Positions 45,494 through 56,787 of a stretch of 64,000 nucleotides of DNA are shown piece after piece. Positions within the stretch are counted from its first letter, which is position 1, and the number at the start of each line of letters is the position of its first letter. Source of the stretch: Limnephilus marmoratus (taxonomy: Eukaryota; Arthropoda; Insecta; Trichoptera; Limnephilidae); NCBI GenBank assembly GCA_917880885.1, contig OU862918.1, positions 28,977,988-29,041,987 of the forward strand, read 5' to 3'. The notes below the pieces were generated by a model. That model worked only from the letters and a program-made list of their open reading frames with translations. It had not been told where the DNA came from and made no database searches. Position numbers and translations under genes: made by a program.

Positions 45494-45878
45494 AAAAGGC
45501 CGCCCGGGAGATGACACAGTGGGAGCATTAGCCTAGTTTTCTGAGCGAACTTCTCTCAAACGTTCGGTGAAATTGCCACCAATGAAAACAAACGTTTCCG
45601 ATCATTCAGCAAAATGCGACGGTTCACCTAGAATCAGATCCGCAGATTAACTTTCTCTCCGAACATTGCGCACATTGCGGAACAGTGCCAAACACTAAAT
45701 AGGCGACAATTGCCATTAAAAGAAAACAACTAAATACAGTTTTCAGCCTCTAATAATTCGGATGAAAATTGAGTTAATCAGGTCCGTTAGAGCTTGACAG
45801 ATATAACTTTGCAGGCGGCCAGAAGTAGAACTAAAGAAGACATGCTTTATTTTGTTATTCGGCTGACAGAATAAATTC
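45494..45878. other. Intergenic, no gene seen
   Basis: No supported frames. Confidence 0.5.
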
Positions 45879-46007
45879 AACTAGCTGGTTCCCGGCATGC
45901 GTCGCAATGACACATTCAAAGAAATACATTGTTTCTCCCTGAATCACCTTTCCCACGCGTCCCCGTTTCCCTCCCGCGTCCCCTTCCTAGCTAGCTTTAT
46001 AAATTAC
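45879..46007 (+). repeat. Family V2 repeat, 5' part
   Basis: CTAGCTGGTTCCCGGCATGC and GAAATACATTGTTTCTCCCTG match 39182-39715. Cut short by the following V1 element. Confidence 0.7.
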
Positions 46008-46288
46008 TAGCAGACCCGGCCACACGTTGCTGTGGCTAACGAAACACAACGCCATTACCCAACCTTTATAAAATCCACACCATCCGCTTGCCAGCTGCCC
46101 GCTGCCTGAATTGAATATTTTAATTTCTCGGCTTTTATCTACTATAATGAGCATGTATTATACATATAAACCTTCCTCTTGAATCACTCTATCTATTGGT
46201 GAAAACTGCATGAAAATCCTTTGCGTAGTTTAAAAGATCTATGCGCACATACATTTTGAGCGACTTCATTTTATATAATGAATAAAAT

Positions 46289-46846
46289 AATAACAGATCA
46301 CTTTGTATAAACCACTATTTTTAAATATAATTATTTTTTATAATTTAGAAATTTTAGAAATTAGAAAAAGCATTAATAGTAAATAAAATATTATAAATAA
46401 CCAAACATTTTTTAAAAATAGCCATCTTTTAAATTTATTTTCTTATTAATACTTACAATTAATTACAATTATTGATTTTTTGATTTAGATTAATTATTTT
46501 AATTAATTGTTCTTAAAAGTTTTTTATTATCTAAATGCAATTTTATTTTTTCTTAAATAATTTTTATATTTAATTTTGTATAACTATTTTTATGATTAGT
46601 AAGTAAGTAATTAATCACCTCTACTTTTTAATATTTTGTCTATGTTATAGTTTATATTAGTAAGTAAGTAATTAATCACCTCTACTTTTTAATATTTTGT
46701 CTATGTTATAGTTTATTCTAATTTGTCTATACTTGTTTGTCATTTATTTTTCTTTATATTAACATATCCTGATGAAGATAACATTGTTATCGAAACATGT
46801 AGACATTGTTTAAAAAATAGTGGTTTATACAAAGTGATCTGTTATT
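46289..46846. mobile_element. 558-bp element with 36-bp inverted ends
   Basis: AATAACAGATCACTTTGTAT left and ATACAAAGTGATCTGTTATT right, continuing through AAACCACTATTTTT with one length difference. Interior non-coding; includes a 58-bp direct repeat (AGTAAGTAAGTAATTAATCA at about 46599 and 46657). No clean target duplication. The hammerhead-like motif sits beside the right end. Confidence 0.85.
46769..46800 (+). other. Hammerhead-ribozyme-like / Penelope-type motif
   Basis: CTGATGA (46769-46775), one extra A, stem GATAAC-ATT-GTTATC (46777-46791), then GAAA (46792-46795) and CATGT. The CUGAUGA...GAAA order is that of a hammerhead core. A minimal stem III could only form in a dimer (ACATGT is self-complementary). 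The extra base before stem II departs from the canonical core. Confidence 0.45.
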
Positions 46847-47065
46847 CATTACATGAAAAATGATGCCACAAAGTAATTTTGCGAAGTTTGAAGAAGACTT
46901 CATTTTATATTATGTAATGATGATATCCTATATGTTATTCTGATGTATGAGCTATATTATTGTAAAGATTCATTCAAATCCATTCAGTAGTTTTTGCGTG
47001 AAAGAGTAACAAACACACATACATCCATACAAACTTTCACGTTTGTAATATTAATAGTAGTAGAT

Positions 47066-47374
47066 TAGATTCAAACTTTACTATTTCTATGCAATTTAAA
47101 GGCCTATTCATATACCTAAGTCCAATTATTAGCCAGACATCTCCAAACACCAAGTTTTGAGATAATGAAGAAAGCAATATTCGAATGCTCACCATAAATC
47201 AAATATTATTTAAGCGTGTCTGTGTTATACATATAAATATGCTATAAAATAACACCCGAGGCATAACGGTCCGGTATATTAAAATGCCATTTTGAAATTT
47301 CCTGCTAGTAACCCAGAAAACAACAATTTATTGTTTATTTCACTACAAATGTTTCTCCATTATGATTTTGAGGA
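47066..47374. other. Intergenic, no gene seen
   Basis: AT-rich, no frames. Confidence 0.5.
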
Positions 47375-49345
47375 GTTTACGATTTGGAATGTTCCACAAT
47401 GATGTTGCCGATTCCCTATTCACGAACATTCCAGAATGTTCAACAATGATGTTGCCGATTCCCTATTCACGAACATTCCAGAATGTTCCACAATGATGTT
47501 GCCGATTCCCTATTCACGAACATTCCAGAATGTTCCACAATGATGTTGCCGATTCCCTATTCACGAACATTCCAGAATGTTCAACAATGATGTTGCCGAT
47601 TCCCTATTCACGAACATTCCAGAATGTTCCACAATGATGTTGCCGATTCCCTATTCACGAACATTCCAGAATATTCCACAATGATGTTGCCGATTCCCTA
47701 TTCACGAACATTCCAGAATGTTCCACAATGATGTTGCGGATTCCCTATTCACGAACATTCCAGAATGTTTTGGAATGTTCTACAATGATGTTCCTGATTC
47801 CCTATTCACGAACATTCCAGAATGTTTTGGAATGTTCTACAATGATGTTCCTGATTCCCTATTCACAAACATTCCAGAATGTTTTGGAATGTTCCACAAT
47901 TATGTTGCCGATTCCCTATTCACGAACATTCCAGAATGTTTTGGAATGTTCTACAATGATGTTCCCGATTCCCTATTCCTGAACAATCCAGAATGTTTTG
48001 GAATGTTCCACGATGACGTTCCCGATTTCCTATTCCCGAACGTTTCATATTCTGGAATGTTGTGTAATGTTAATGTTCTGAACTGTTATATAAAATTCTA
48101 GAGGGCGAAACTTCCAGCCCTTGTATCTTCAAAAGCAAGCGCTTCAGATAAGAACGGGAAACTTCTTCATGGATGGGGGATAGAGGGCTACCACACCATA
48201 TAACTCCCTTGATCGTTCCGTGACTCGTTACTTCCATTATGATTTTGAGGAGTTTACGATTTGGAATGTTCCACAATGGTGTTGCCGATTCCCTATTCAC
48301 GAACATTCCGGAACGTTCCACAATGATGTTGCCGATTCCCTATTCACGAACATTCCAGAATGTTCCACAATGATGTTGCCGATTCCCTATTCACGAACAT
48401 TCCAGAATGATTTGGAATGTTCCACAATTATGTCACCGATTCCCTATTCACGAACATTCCGGAATGTTTTGGAATGTTCTATAATGATGTTCCCGATTCC
48501 CTGTTCACGAACATTCCAGAATGTTTTGGAATGTTCCACAATTATGTTGCTGATTCCCTATTCACGAACATTCCAGAATGTTTTGGAATGTTCCACAATG
48601 ATGTTCCCGATTCCCTATTCACGAACATTCCAGAATGTTTTGGAATGTTCCACAATGATGTTCCCGATTCCCTATTCCCGAAATTTCCATATTCTGGAAT
48701 GTTGTGTAATGCTCTAGAACTTTCTCGAATGTTCTGAACTGTTATATAAAATTCTAGAGGGCGAAACTTCCAGCCCTTGTATCTTCAAAAGCAAGCGCTT
48801 CAGATAAGAACGGGAAACTTCTTCATGGATGGGGGATAGAGGGCTACCACACCATATAACTCCCTTGATCGTTCCGGGACTCGTTACGTCCATTAAGATT
48901 TTGAGGAGTTTACGATTTGGAATGTTCCACAATGGTGTTGCCGATTCCCTATTCACGAACATTCCAGAACGTTCCACAATGATGTTGCCGATTCCCTATT
49001 CACGAACATTCCAGAATGTTCCACAATGATGTTGCCGATTCCCTATTCACGAACATTCCAGAATGTTTTGGAATGTTCTATAATGATGTTCCCGATTCCC
49101 TGTTCACGAACATTCCAGAATGTTTTGGAATGTTCCACAATTATGTTGCTGATTCCCTATTCACGAACATTCCAGAATGTTTTGGAATGTTCCACAATGA
49201 TGTTCCCGATTCCCTATTCACGAACATTCCAGAATGTTTTGGAATGTTCCACAATGATGTTCCCGATTCCCTATTCCCGAACTTTCCATATTCTGGAATG
49301 TTGTGTAATGCTCTCGAATTTTCTCGAATGTTCTGAACTACCATA
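47375..49345 (+). repeat. Higher-order satellite of 47/57-bp units, three blocks
   Basis: About 28 units of 47 bp (GTTCCACAATGATGTTGCCG, ATTCCCTATTCACGAACATT, CCAGAAT) or 57 bp (with an added GTTTTGGAAT). Block 1 is about 47395-48065, block 2 about 48265-48725, block 3 about 48935-49335. Blocks are separated by an almost identical ~190-bp spacer (GAGGGCGAAACTTCCAGCCC, CGGGAAACTTCTTCATGGAT, TTGAGGAGTTTACGATTTGG), a higher-order repeat. The 57-bp unit keeps one reading frame open, which produces long but meaningless ORFs. Confidence 0.95.
47805..47837. promoter_or_regulatory. Heat-shock-element-like pentamer array (example unit)
   Basis: In a 57-bp unit the bases read TTC-AC-GAA-CA-TTC-CA-GAA-TG-TTT-TG-GAA-TG-TTC: seven alternating pentamers in register, six perfect. 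The 47-bp units have five perfect ones (TTC-AC-GAA-CA-TTC, then CA-GAA-TG-TTC). HSF trimers bind inverted nGAAn arrays of three or more. Binding here is inferred; the pattern repeats in nearly every unit. Confidence 0.6.
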
Positions 49346-50159
49346 TAAATTTCTAGAGTATCTTGTATCTTCAAAAGCAAGCACTTCAGATAAGAACGGG
49401 AAACTTCTTCATGGATGGGGGGATAGAGGGCTACCACACCAAATAACTACCATGATCGTTCCGGTACTTCTTTCTAAGTTTTAGCAGCATGCACATTGTA
49501 GTACACTTTCTTTTATAATATGTATTAATTAATTATATTGTATTAAAGCTATAAATAGAATCTCCCCACATTTTTCTGAAACAAGTATAAGTTAAGAAAA
49601 ATCAATGTCACAGGACTTATAATAAAATTTCCATGTAATTTTAGTGTGATGATACCAAAAAATATGAAGAATACAAATAAACCTTTTTAACCAACTAGAT
49701 AGAAAGTTTTATTGGAATATATCAAAACTAACTTTAACGGGCATTGATCTTTCTTTCCCCTCACCCTTCATATAATTTGCCTGGCATCCCCAATATCTAT
49801 GGCGGCGACGCAAATAGAGAACTCCAGTCCAATTTAATTTTTTTTAATGAATAATGACCTTCTAACTTAAATAACTGCATTTTTATTTTTAGAGTTAGTT
49901 TTAATAGTTAAAATAATTGTCAAAGTTTTAATTCTTCAAGAACCCCCGAAAACCACCGTATGCATGGAGAATCGTGTGACGTCATCACTACTGAAAAATT
50001 AGTATAGGATCGGGCAATCAGCTGATCTAGTGCCGCCATTTTGAATACCGCTGTTCGAAGTATTCTCCCTAAAAATAGCATTACTATTTTTTTTGTGCAG
50101 TAGTTTTTGAATATTTTCAATAATAGAGATAAACTAATAAGAGATAGGTACCTTTATTT
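49346..50159. other. Last satellite spacer, then intergenic
   Basis: 49346-49460 is a diverged copy of the spacer. The rest has no gene; GTGTGACGTCATCAC near 49974-49988 holds a CRE-like TGACGTCA. Confidence 0.5.
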
Positions 50160-50193
50160 TTGAAACATTATTTAGGCCTAAATAATGTTTCAA
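50160..50193. repeat. Perfect 34-bp palindrome
   Basis: TTGAAACATTATTTAGG followed directly by CCTAAATAATGTTTCAA, exact complements with no loop. Function unknown. Confidence 0.9.
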
Positions 50194-50439
50194 TAAACAC
50201 AACAACTAAATCTCCATAAACAGTATGTAAATAAACGAATAAATTAATACGATGGCTTGTGTCATATCATACAATGTCCCATCTTAACAGACGGATTGCA
50301 ATCTTTAGAGCACAGGCGTCGGTCGGGTGGGAATGCTATACTTGTTCTACCGGTATTGCAACGGAAGATGCTCCGAGGAACTAGCATCATTGATCCCTTC
50401 GGCACCGGTGCATAGTCGGGAAACACGCCAAACGCGTGC

Positions 50440-50490
50440 CCAACATTTGTACACCTCAGGGCCTCCTGTGTGGAGTTAATGTAAAAAAAA
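50440..50490 (-). repeat. Family Z terminus
   Basis: CTCAGGGCCTCCTGTGTGGA then GTTAATGTAAAAAAA, the complement of the family start. Confidence 0.65.
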
Positions 50491-51239
50491 ATGACTTTAC
50501 GGTGACGTCACGACACGTCGAACAGTGACGTCACCTTGACGGCGTGTTTTTACGACCCGATTAAAAATGGACTTTTTAATATATTTGTAAAAACTCTGCG
50601 TTTAATATTATTAAATAAAACTTATATATTCAGAATCAGCGTTTATTGGTCTATATGAACATATTTTTTTAAAGCCAGAATATTTTTCACTGGAGTTCCT
50701 TATTATTCCAAAGTTGTCCGTGTCAAGCAGTACACACGACAAACTGAGACGTATTGTTTTAAATTCCAGTAAACATAGAGTAAAACTTCTAAAATAATAT
50801 TTAAAAAATTGCGCATTTAGTCTGCAACTCTAACGAACTTTATCGCCAAAATAACTGGACTGTAAAATGGAAGTGACAACGAAAGAAACAGGTGCTGTTG
50901 GATGGTAACAATATGAATTATGCATTGTGGACGTGCAACCGGTGGTTCGCGAGCGGAAATAGTTATTCAAAATGTTAGAAAGCTAAAAAGCAATACAGAA
51001 AAAATGTACCAGTGCACAAGATTCGTGTTGTTTACCGGGTTAAGCCGGTGGTAAATAAATCTGTTATCATAAATAAAACAAACTGTAATTATGAGATACG
51101 TGGTCATGACACGAGAAATTCAACGTGCAAAGATTGCCTACAATGAAAAAATCAAATAAGCAAAAATCACTTTTTTTCATAACGGGACATCCATACATTT
51201 GGACATTTGTAGACATTTTCAAGTAGAAAAAAAAAGAAA
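50491..51239. other. Intergenic, no gene seen
   Basis: TGACGTCAC occurs twice near 50503-50533. No supported frame. Confidence 0.5.
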
Positions 51240-51497
51240 AAAAAATCGAGTGCAGTTAACACGCGGTAGAAGCGATACTTTATACCAAAACAATCTTAAC
51301 CAATGAAGAACCAAGGAGCCTTGAAAAGTGAGGTCATAATCAAAGCATCCAATGAGCGCAGACCTGGCGCCATTTCCGTTTTCCAATAGGAGGCTTGATA
51401 TGAATTTTATGCTTCACAGGTGCTGTACGCGTCATTTCCGTTTCATCCAAATTCTTAATCACAACGGGGTTATAGAAATTTCACTTCAATAACGACG
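51240..51497 (+). mobile_element. Family Y MITE
   Basis: AAAAATCGAGTGCAGTTAAC, CAATGAAGAACCAAGGAGCC and ATAGAAATTTCACTTCAATA, as in 17412-17640. A second copy in the same orientation follows at once. Confidence 0.75.
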
Positions 51498-51521
51498 TGT
51501 AGGTAGGTAGTTATTTAAAAA

Positions 51522-52775
51522 AAATCGAGTGCAGTTTACACTAGCGATGTGTCAGTTCAGCTGGAATGGGCTCATGTGATCCGCTCCTTTGCGGGAAGCG
51601 GTTCCTACTCCCACTCCTTTTTCAAATCGACTACTCCCAGAGAACCCGGCCCAGTCCCAGTACTCTCCGCATCCAAATAAATCCGGCGGTAATCCGGCGG
51701 TCCGAGCAACTCAACGCCGAAGCGCGAAAACCGCACTCGAATACAAGTCCCGGGTTCCTTTAAACCCAAGCGCCTTGTTCCAAGCTACGTGAATCGCGAC
51801 ACAATCCATTCATTTCGCCCACTCCCGGACTCGCGCGAACGCCGCGAACTACTACATTCCTGACTCACCCCGTGGCCGCCGCGCCGGCTTGCTCCGCGAT
51901 CCACGGTCCGGCGTCACTCACCATTCCACTCATGAGTCGCGGGTCTCGGTGAGTTCCCGACACTCCCCGCTACCCGCGGCCGGCCAACTATGACACTTCC
52001 CCTTGAGTCACGTCACGAGCTGGGCGCTGGGCGTTCATCGTTCATTCGATCGCTGTTCGTTGATCGACACACACGTGCGTGACCCCTTCGGCTAGGCACG
52101 GAGTAGTTTTTAATTAGAGCGTCTTATCTGGTATCGTTAATCAACGGGTGACGTGCATTATAAAATAATAGTTTATAGTAAAGCATTACAGCTTATTAAT
52201 TTACTTATTTAAATTCTCAATAAAAGACCGTGCAGTGTAGATACATTGAATGTACCTACATTGCACGGGTGACGGGTCCTTGTTCTCGTACGGGTCTTGT
52301 CCGACTCCGGGGTTCTGAGTTCTCGTGTGGGTTCTACGAGTAGGTCCTGGTTCCGAGTTCTTTGAACCCGTGCGTCCCGTTTCGGTGCGCCGCAACAATA
52401 CCCAGTGCCCAGTCCGCACCTAAGAACTCGGACCCGGGACCTGCTCCTAGAACTCGTGTACTTTTAAAAGGAAGCAAGTCTTGGAGGCTTCCGGAAAAAT
52501 GCAGAACTTACCCACCTCTAGTTTACACGCGGTAGAAGCGAAACTTAAAAAAAAACAATCTCAACCAATACTTGAAAAGTGAGGTCATAATCAAAGCGAT
52601 CAATGAGCGCAGACCAGCGAAATTTCCGTTTCATATCTCAACCAATAGGAGCCTTTAAAAATGACATCATAATCAAAGCGGTCAATGAGCGCAGTTGTGC
52701 GTCGCAGGTGCAGTAATCGTCATTTCCGTTTCATCCGAAAACCAAATCATAGTTGGGCTATAGAAGTTTCACTTA
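51522..52775 (+). mobile_element. Family Y MITE split by a hAT element
   Basis: AAATCGAGTGCAGTTTACAC precedes and GCGGTAGAAGCGAAACTT follows the insertion. It ends CTATAGAAGTTTCACTTAAA at about 52775. Confidence 0.8.
51542..52520. mobile_element. 979-bp hAT-type element, perfect 8-bp duplication
   Basis: GTTTACAC at 51534-51541 and 52521-52528. Ends TAGCGATGTGTCAG and CTTACCCACCTCTA are inverted with a few mismatches. The interior is GC-rich (51560-52020), with CCGCGGCC-type blocks and tandem CGAGTTC/GGTTC motifs at 52290-52400. No transposase frame. The internal composition differs sharply from its AT-rich surroundings. Confidence 0.88.
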
Positions 52776-53030
52776 AAAAACCCAAAGAGCATACCCCTAA
52801 TAATAACAATCTAAAATAATAAACCTCTCATTTTGTTATATGCGTCGTTTATAAAAAAGACAAAAAAATGATAAAACTTAAGTTTAATAATATTTCAGTA
52901 TATTATATGAATTATTGAAAAAGTACGACCGAGAAAACATCTATTATTTATTTATTTAAGGAACATAAACAGTTTTAGTAATATAATATACATAAGAGGA
53001 TGACAAAAAACAGACCAATTTTATTAATGT

Positions 53031-55010
53031 TCACAGATAGGTATTTAGAAAAATAAAAGTAACTGAATGTAAACTAGAATATTTAAGAAAAGAAAAAATG
53101 TCCAACTCCCATAGTCGCTGAACCTCTTCATGGAGCCGGTCCTCGTTAGTTACGACGAACGATTTTGTTTCGTGACCGGCGTCAGAACCAACCGAACCTA
53201 GAAGAAGCCAACCAAATACAGAATTGAAAGCTGATGGCTGATTACGACCACCCTTCACATTACCAGGTCTCAAAAGAGAAGTGAAGACCTCAGCAACCAG
53301 AAGAAGGTCAATCGGTCCCGGTTTGTGACAGTCAGGGTCAGCAAGAGGTAATTCTTGCAACTGATGCCATGACGATTTATCTAAACGAACCGTTGGCATG
53401 TTGCCGCAGATAGTAGGCAGCGTGAGTGCCTTAATGTTAAAGAGAACCTGTTCCTCAATACCAACTTCTAATTGAATGACTCCTGACGCAGTTGCGGAAG
53501 ATTGGCCTAAGCCACTAATTCTTCGAGAACTGGCCGTACGATGGATGCCTAGACGCTCTGCAGCGCGATCGGTGATGAAATGAGCTTGACTGCCTGAATC
53601 GATCAACGCACGAAAAGTTTGAAACCTACCGGAGGAATCTCGAATGCTAACCTTGGCAGTAGACAATAGAACTACGGACCTGTCACCTAAATTGGTGAGG
53701 ACACTAATTTGAGGGTCCTCTTGGTCCGTAGACGTTGTGGGGTGATGAACCCCTTCTTTAGAAGATATGGTTTCATCATGATGGAGTAGAGTGTGATGCT
53801 TTCGGTTACATTTCTGACATTTAAATATAGATTTACAATCTTTAAGATAATGAGAAGAATGAAGACAATTAAAGCACCAACGGTGAGCTTTGGCGAATTG
53901 GATGCGATCCTGAACTGATTTTAGCGCGAATGCCTTGCACTTGGAAATTAAATGTTCTTCCTCACAACAGGAGCACTTCGGAAAATTGATTGAGATCGAG
54001 GACCCATTGGATTCAGGTCGCACCTTCGTTACATCGCAAAGGAGCGATGAAGTATGTTTTTTGGAAGACTGTTCCGATTTACGTGCGGGAGGTTTGTACG
54101 CTGATCCTACACCGTGGTGTTTTTCAACATGATTGCGATCGGGAGTCAAAAAATGTAAATCTCGTACACGAGCTTCACACTGGTTATATAAAAACTCCTT
54201 TAGTTTCGAATATGATGGCAACTCAGTAGGAGACTGCAGTTGTTCGAAAGCGTACCTCGTTAGTGAATCCAATTTTGACAGAATCAAATAACAAAGAACG
54301 AAGTCCCAATTGTCTGTAGGGAGATCCAATTCCCTTAAGATTGTTAGATTTTCGTTAAACACGTCGAAAACGCGGCGAAATTCGTATGGATCGTTGGGCG
54401 GTAAATTTACATTTTGCATTTCCCGCCAACACGTAAATGCCAGTTCGCGCGCGTTGCGATAACGCCCGATCAGTCTTTGATAAGCTTCCAAATAGTGGGC
54501 TCCCTGGACCGGGAACGTCCGATTTAAGCCTAATGCCTCGCCAGATACACTCGAAAACAAATACTGCATGCGTTCGATATTTGACAATAATTTGTTTTCA
54601 TGAATTAAGGCATTAAACATATCATAAAATTCGGGCCATTGTTTGATATCGCCAGAGAATATTGGAATGCTTATCTTTGGTAATTTGACGTTCGTGCATA
54701 CATTCGCGGTCTTAGATTCGACTGGTTGACTGGTCAACTTCTGATAAATTGCGACAATTTGGTAATACGTTTCATCAAAAGCTTCGCGAATTTTATCTTC
54801 CTCAATTTCGTTTGAGTCATCTAAATTTAATATTTCGTCGTGAGATGTTTCAAATTCAAGAACTATCCTTTCAAGAGTTGTATAATGAGCTAACAGTAAG
54901 TCGCTCTTCGTTACATCGTGTAAAGCGATTTTCGCGATTTCATGCGTTTTTATCAATCTATTATTTGCTAATGTCCGTTTTCGGCGCAATGTTTGAATAG
55001 TTGGCGCCAT
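53031..55010 (-). pseudogene. BEL/Pao Gag and protease region, 3'-truncated
   Basis: A 664-codon frame; I take the ATG at 55010 (MAPTIQTLRRKRTLANNRL) as start rather than the one five codons upstream. Residues ~100-270 match the DUF1759 Gag region of BEL elements (LPKISIPIFSGDIKQWPEFY, SGEALGLNRTFPV). Zinc knuckles follow (CFNCLHSSHYLKDC and CQKCNRKHHTLLH), then a retropepsin with the active-site ALIDSGSQAHFI and a DUF1758 tail (HKPGPIDLLLVAEVF, FNSVFGWLLLGSV). Homology stops after EVQRLWEL; the last ~20 residues are unrelated. Reverse transcriptase, integrase and the 3' LTR are missing. The remaining frame has no stops. Confidence 0.92.
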
Positions 55011-55247
55011 TTTGATAATAAACACGAGTAGAAAATAGAAACGTACCTCTAAAGGTAATGAAATAAATCAACAGAATTTGTTATAATTTAAAAGTACCTT
55101 CGGTAGGTCGTAAATAATTAAGAACTAGATACCTAATTCTAAACTTCACTGTTTGAAATTAACAGTTCGAATGGTTGACATTTAAATTCACGAAACATTT
55201 CATAATATTTTTTTGCTTTGTAATTGCAGATTTTAATATCTAAAGTT

Positions 55248-55264
55248 CCCTGGTTTCGGCACCA
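55248..55264 (-). promoter_or_regulatory. Primer-binding site complementary to tRNA-Phe
   Basis: Minus strand TGGTGCCGAAACCAGGG matches the complement of an animal tRNA-Phe 3' end (...CCCGGGTTTCGGCACCA) apart from one base. It lies about 240 bases upstream of the Gag start, as expected between the 5' LTR and Gag. Confidence 0.75.
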
Positions 55265-55860
55265 ATATATCGTGCTCGATGGCACGGGGTTTAGAATAAC
55301 CTGTGGTTATTCCTTGCTAAATCAAACACCTACGGATCTCGATAGAGTATGTACATTAAACAAATGCAAAGATATATCACAGAGGGACTTACGATAGTGA
55401 TGGCAATCTTGCCCGGTTTGTGGGTCCCTCGTGGTCTTTGGCTGGTCCACAGGCGGTCGGTCGGGGGTTGGTATATTTATGGGCAGTCGTTATTTCGTTC
55501 TTATGCGATGGGATGTGGTGAATTACCGGCGGTAGATTCACTTTACGTATTATGTTAGCTTGTCACAATATAGACGGTTGTACAATGTTGACAGCTGCTT
55601 ACGAACAAAAGACTCACGAAAGAAAACAACACTTGTTTTGCACCTTGACCACGGTTGACACCGGTAATTCTCAGCCAAATAAGTACCCAGTGTGCGAAAT
55701 TCAACAATAGGTTTGAATTCTGGTCTTTGTACATGAATCAGAACAAACCCATCGAGATCTTATTAATCTGATTATTACGGGGTTCTCTTCAGAACGTGAA
55801 GAGGATGTCGGTACATGCTTTAGAGGTATAATGATTATGGTGCTGATTTTAACAAAATAA
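55265..55860 (-). other. Probable 5' LTR region of the BEL/Pao element
   Basis: Immediately 5' of the primer site on the minus strand should lie the LTR. AATAACCTGTGGTTATT (55296-55312) is a small hairpin. No second LTR exists here for comparison, so the outer boundary is a guess. Confidence 0.4.
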
Positions 55861-55903
55861 AATTTTATAATATTCTTATTATTATTACAATTTTCAAGTT
55901 CAA

Positions 55904-55941
55904 GTATATTACATTGAATTTAGTAATTCAATGTAATATAC
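55904..55941. repeat. 38-bp hairpin, 17-bp arms
   Basis: GTATATTACATTGAATT, loop TAGT, AATTCAATGTAATATAC: exact complements. The arm motif recurs partially just downstream. Confidence 0.85.
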
Positions 55942-56787
55942 ATTGAATTACATTATAATGATTTATGATCAATAAGATGGATCAAGGAAAAAAATATTTA
56001 TGAGATGTAATATTTTTGGTATGCCTCGTTATTCTCCTGTGCCATTCGTGTGGAAAACGTTCTTTTTTTTTAAATGATTTTCGGCTATGTAATTATCGTT
56101 TTTTCACACCTATAAAATTATGTCCCGTCTTTCCGGTTTATAAAAAATGGTCTGATTTTTCGTATTGAAATTTTCAAAAAATCCCCAGGGTTTCAAAAAT
56201 ACGATTAAAAAAAAAAAATACAGAATGTCTTAGAATATTTGCCTAAACCGGAAAAAAATTTAAAAAAATGTGATGCAAGTGGCCTATTCGCGAAAAACCG
56301 AAAATTATGACTTATGACAGACATCACGCAATGTCGAAAAACAAAACGTCTAATACATATTAGAGGGATTGGAATTCAGGGAGACCAAAATAAAAGTAAC
56401 ATTATTAATTTATTATGCCATGAATTTATTTTATAAATTCCTACGCATTGACAAACTAGCGATGGGCATTAAATTTTTAACATGTTGGTTAGTCGTAACT
56501 TTTGGAAAATCGATTGTGATGTTTCGAGTTAACGGCTTCCATATTTTATTAATGACATTATTCCGCCATGGTTCCGTACACCGCCGTAGTGATGGGCGCA
56601 ATCGAGATGTAAATTAAAAAAATCGATTATATCGACAATCGAAATACAAAGATTCTAAAAAGGAGCGATAGCTTAATGAGTGAAACAATTTGATTCAAAA
56701 AATAAATTCTAACTTTTAAAATGTTGGATTTAGTAATCAAACATCGATGCAGACAGCAGTAGGTACCCTACGTTCGTGTGCTTAGCC
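55942..56787. other. Intergenic, no gene seen
   Basis: AATCGATTATATCGACAATC near 56623 resembles the hAT element at 43945. The 82-codon frame at 56369-56617 is not supported. Confidence 0.5.

Larger units (their letters stand above)
46008..47065 (+). repeat. Family V1 repeat, copy 3, split by a TIR element
   Basis: Starts CTAGCAGACCCGGCCACACG and runs to about 46288; resumes after 46846 and ends TTTCACGTTTGTAATATTAA followed by TAGTAGTAG. The ending resembles RTE-type 3' ends, so a LINE-derived origin is possible. Confidence 0.7.

Noticed and set aside
47718..48737. Long open frames (up to 165 codons) across the satellite, with a repeating peptide
   Set aside because: They arise because the 57-bp unit is a multiple of three; several frames are open at once, and 47-bp units break them.
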